In this document: piece by piece, positions 60,469-64,000 of the stretch
Position numbering within the stretch: the first letter of the stretch is position 1
Layout of the letters: every line of letters starts with the position of its first letter
NCBI RefSeq assembly: GCF_023973825.1
Contig: NC_090116.1
Span: 1,110,779 to 1,174,778 of the forward strand
Direction of reading: 5' to 3'
Length of the DNA: 64,000 nucleotides
Origin: Plasmodium brasilianum
Lineage: Eukaryota; Apicomplexa; Aconoidasida; Haemosporida; Plasmodiidae
Program-made: the position numbers and the translations under genes
The notes under the pieces: generated by a model
Database searches by the model: none
What the model saw: the letters and a program-made list of their open reading frames with translations, nothing else
Told to the model about the DNA's origin: nothing

Positions 60469-63400
60469 AGATACTTTTAAAAACAATTAACGTCGGTAAT
60501 ATCCTTATTGATATATATACATGTATAGCATAGCTATAACAGATTAGAATTAATAATTCCATCTTGTACTGAAAATTTCTGATATACAACAGTAATAATA
60601 TGTGTTTTATTTTTTCATATGAATTCGAATACTTTAGTGTTTTTCAAATTGTATTTGAAAATATTGTTTCAGTTTTATAGAACATTATGTTTGCATATGT
60701 ATATTTATGTATTTAAGTATATTCTTATGAAACATATATATACATGAGTTAAAATTAATATGAAAAAGTGAAATTCAAATAATTTTATTGAAACATTGTG
60801 TTAACTAATATTTTTAACTGTAATAATATAGTCTTTATTATTATGTTATTGTACCTTAGTTGATTATTTGTTGATGTAATTAAAGAATTATATTATTTTT
60901 TTTAAATTAAAGATAAATGTGTCCTATTTTTCACATAAAAAATCAAAGAAATGATTGTAGTTACAATGTTAATTTCTATTTCATTTTATTTTTTGTTTAA
61001 AAATAGGTAAAAAATGAATTATAGATTGTATAAGTTTTGTCATCATACATTTAATTTTATTTAAAATATAAGTCCATATTATAAAGGCTAAGTGTAATAT
61101 TGAAAAAAGTAAATTAATAGAACCTAGTGAATTAGATTATATGAGGAATATTAGATGATATATATAATAATTACTTTTCATTTATTTTTCTTTATTGTTT
61201 TTTTATTATTATGAAACAATTGTTTTATTAATAATTAAAATTATATATAACTCACAAAGATGTATACAATAATTCTTACAATGAAAATAGCAGTAGATAA
61301 AAGAAATTCATGTATAATATTTATTTTTATTGTACATTTTCACTAATCGAGTTATTTATACAATTACATTTTACGTATTATTATACTCTACTATTTCTCG
61401 TTTAAGTTACTTTAAATTATGCCATGCATCATGGAATGTAATTTTTTAATTATTATTTAATGTATTCCATTATTAAAATTTGTATTTATCAAGAGGAATA
61501 TATATATTTAGAGATTAAGATTGGTTATTTTATTTATTTTGTTTCTATATTTTGTTCTGAATTATTTTTTATTTATAAGTTTTATAATAGGTGTAATATC
61601 TTTTATTTTAATTTATTTTATTTTTTTATAAATACTATATTATATAAATGTATGTGAACTTATATTTCCTATGAATGAATTAAATACATTTTGAACATAA
61701 TATATTAATTAGAAAAAGTAAATATCTATAATGTGCTCGAGTTAAATGAAAATGATGTCATTTTGGTAAAATATTTAAGTAAAACTAGAAATATAGAAAT
61801 ATTGCACATATTTGGAATTACGTAATGTTTATGAGTTTGTAATGGCATATTACTGTATACATATTAAAGGTAATAGTATCTTAGAAAAGATATTGTAGAT
61901 TTATAGTAACATGTATTCAAGAAGTTCTACTTAATGTAATAACAGGTAAATAAAATTTCAAAGAAGAAATATATATTGCGTTTTCATTTATTTTTGAAAA
62001 AAATATTGAAATAATGAATGTTATATGCACAATTATTATTAGAGCGTTATATTTTTTAATTATAGAGAAACATATATTATTATTATAAAATGAATATTCA
62101 GATAATGACAGTATTCCATGTGGTATTATTTGTATATGCAGTCAAATAAAACATTATGTGAATAATAATAGTATTCATTTAATATGTATAGTTTGTTCAG
62201 GAGCAAGTTAAATACTTCACAAAAAAATTAAAATAACTTATAGTTGATTGATTTTGCTATATATGCATGATTACTTAATTTTAATTTACATGTATATTTT
62301 TAATAAATCTAAAATTCAAAAAATATTTTAGGAAAATATAAATTCTCCTAAATATTATTAAATAAATAGGTTACACGAGAATTTAGAAAATATTTATTAA
62401 AAAGAGATTATTCATTTATGTAATCTATATCATAATATATTTTTCTTAAGATACGGCATTAATTATGAACGTTAGATTATACTTATTTTTATATAAATAT
62501 AACTTTATAAAATTTGGAAAAGAGATATTAAAATAATAGTAACAGCTTATGTTTATTAAAAGCGCATGTTTGCAAATGTTTTCATAACTATAAATATACA
62601 TACTTTGTGCGTATGTTAATATGAAATAAATTTTCTTTTCTTAATTTTGTAAAAAGTTATAGGGCAATATCATTTAAAAAAAATATAAAAAAATGTAAAT
62701 ATATTTTAATTTTATTTTGTATGATTAATTATTCTTTATAAAAGCAATTTTTTCGCACATAATAATATCATTTTATTATTACATGATAAAAATAATATAT
62801 TTAATATAAAATATTAATATAATTAACTGGACACTAATTGTGACAAATAGAAAAGTATAGAAATATTGGAATATAAATATTTCTATTATTAAAAGTTTTA
62901 TTTCATGAAATATCTAAATTATTTCACTCTCATTATTAACATGAAGTTGTAGTTTAGGATATGATTTGGGTATCATTTATTCACAAATGAATAAAAGTAA
63001 ATATTCTATTCTCTCCTTTGTAGAATTTTCAAGAAAAAAAATAATGCATCAAATATTTTTCTAAATTTTACTACATAGTATTTTGTATGTTTTACTTTCA
63101 CATTTCTTAAGGATATTATTTTATGGTGTAAGATATTTCATTTAAAATTATTGTAATTACTAAAAATGATTTTTTACCATATTTTACAATTTTTTTATTA
63201 TTATTCGTATCCATCTTACACATAGATATTTTCTTTATTAAAAAAAAAATAATCAAGCATATATATATATATATATATAAGTGAATTTTTAAATTTAATA
63301 CAGATATATTTATCAGAGATAAATAGAATATATTTTTTTGAATTATATTAGTTAAAATGTTCTATTTATATTAATTTTATATAAAATTACGAAACGGTGC

Positions 63401-63827
63401 ATTTGAATTTAGCATTTTATAATATAAAAATTTTTTAAGTAAATTTTTATCTAGGTGCAACTTCTCAAAAACTGTTTCATAATTGTTCCTTATATCCTAG
63501 GTATACTTTTCGTGGTGCCTCATAATTTGTAAAATAAAAGAAAAATTTATCCTTTTTCTTTTCCCATTCTATTAATGCTGTTAAATTATATATAATAGTT
63601 TATGTTTTTTAATTATAAAATAATGTTTAATATGTATAATAAAAACGCAAAACTACATTTATATATTGTAAACATAACAAGAAAAGTTTATACCTATATT
63701 CCTAATATATGATAATGTTACTATTCATTCCATATAAATACTTATATATATATATTTTACATATAAATTGTAAACATTCAACATAAAAGAACTTTTATGT
63801 TATTTTTTTTCCGAAAAGGAATAATAA
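60469..63827. other. AT-rich region between the last gene and the telomere
   Basis: 3.4 kb without a supportable gene. No repeat blocks comparable to the telomere-associated repeats of P. falciparum are visible. Only A/T simple sequence such as (AT)n near 63259-63279. Confidence 0.55.
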
Positions 63828-64000
63828 GGTTTAGGGTGTCATCAGGTTTTAGGTTTAGGGTTTAGGGTTTAGGGTTTAGGGTTCAGGGTTCAGGGTTCAG
63901 GGTTTAGGGTTTAGGGTTCAGGGTTTCAGGGTATTAGGTTTTAGGGTTTAGGGTTCAGGGTTTCAGGGTTCAGGGTTCAGGTTAGGGTTCAGGGTTCAGG
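63828..64000 (+). repeat. Telomere repeat (GGGTTTA / GGGTTCA)
   Basis: The G-rich strand runs 5'->3' to the end of the window, so this is the right end of the chromosome. About 22 heptamers, mixing TTTAGGG and TTCAGGG with a few degenerate units (GTGTCATCAGG, TTTCAGGG, TTCAGGTTAGGG). This is the Plasmodium telomere consensus GGGTT(T/C)A. Confidence 0.98.

Noticed and set aside
1..64000. CRISPR arrays, insertion sequences, prophage and tRNA genes
   Set aside because: The tandem arrays have no spacer structure and the genome is a nuclear eukaryotic one. No cloverleaf or transposase was recognised by eye.

Overview
This window is the right-hand end of a Plasmodium chromosome. The evidence is very high A+T content, long homopolymer and trinucleotide runs, Asn/Lys/Glu-rich proteins with low-complexity inserts, short GT-AG introns, a dispersed single rDNA unit, and a run of GGGTTTA/GGGTTCA telomere repeats finishing at base 64000. 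The species is most likely P. malariae (or its near-identical primate form P. brasilianum). The 18S gene carries, base for base, the P. malariae diagnostic reverse-primer site I remember, at 36149-36178. The subtelomere also holds a two-exon gene of the fam-l/fam-m type, which I know only from this species.

Layout. Bases 1-31000 are a normal gene-bearing chromosome arm: a large kinesin cut by the left edge (+), exonuclease 1 (-), a large IPI1/TEX10-like protein (+), a possible small spliced gene near 18.2-18.9 kb, the exon-junction protein mago nashi in four exons (+), a WDR74/NSA1-type WD40 protein in two exons (-), then several small or spliced candidate genes between 26.2 and 30.5 kb whose models are only partly resolved. 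From 31 kb to the end the sequence is an extreme AT desert, broken by one complete rDNA unit (18S 35.3-37.5 kb, 5.8S 38.35-38.5 kb, 28S 39.8-43.8 kb), one ETRAMP-like gene (48.9-49.4 kb, -), one fam-l/fam-m gene (59.6-60.5 kb, +) and the telomere.

How the genes relate. There are no operons; genes are mono-cistronic with long AT-rich intergenic stretches. The core-arm genes are housekeeping: microtubule motor, DNA repair nuclease, ribosome assembly and the exon-junction complex. Two of them (IPI1/TEX10-like and WDR74/NSA1-like) are families that act on the pre-60S particle, and they lie 11-20 kb from an rDNA unit; this is probably coincidence but is recorded. The subtelomeric genes encode secreted or membrane proteins likely to act at the parasitophorous vacuole or in the host cell.

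Most striking observations: two in-frame TAG codons, one apparently a copy of the other, in the acidic tail of the WDR74-like gene; a coding minisatellite in which every unit contains a consensus 5' splice site; a roughly 250-bp TACA microsatellite inside a mago nashi intron that makes false proteins in several frames; substitutions in very conserved 28S elements, one of them compensatory; and candidate structured RNAs in the AT deserts. I found no clearly new multi-gene system.
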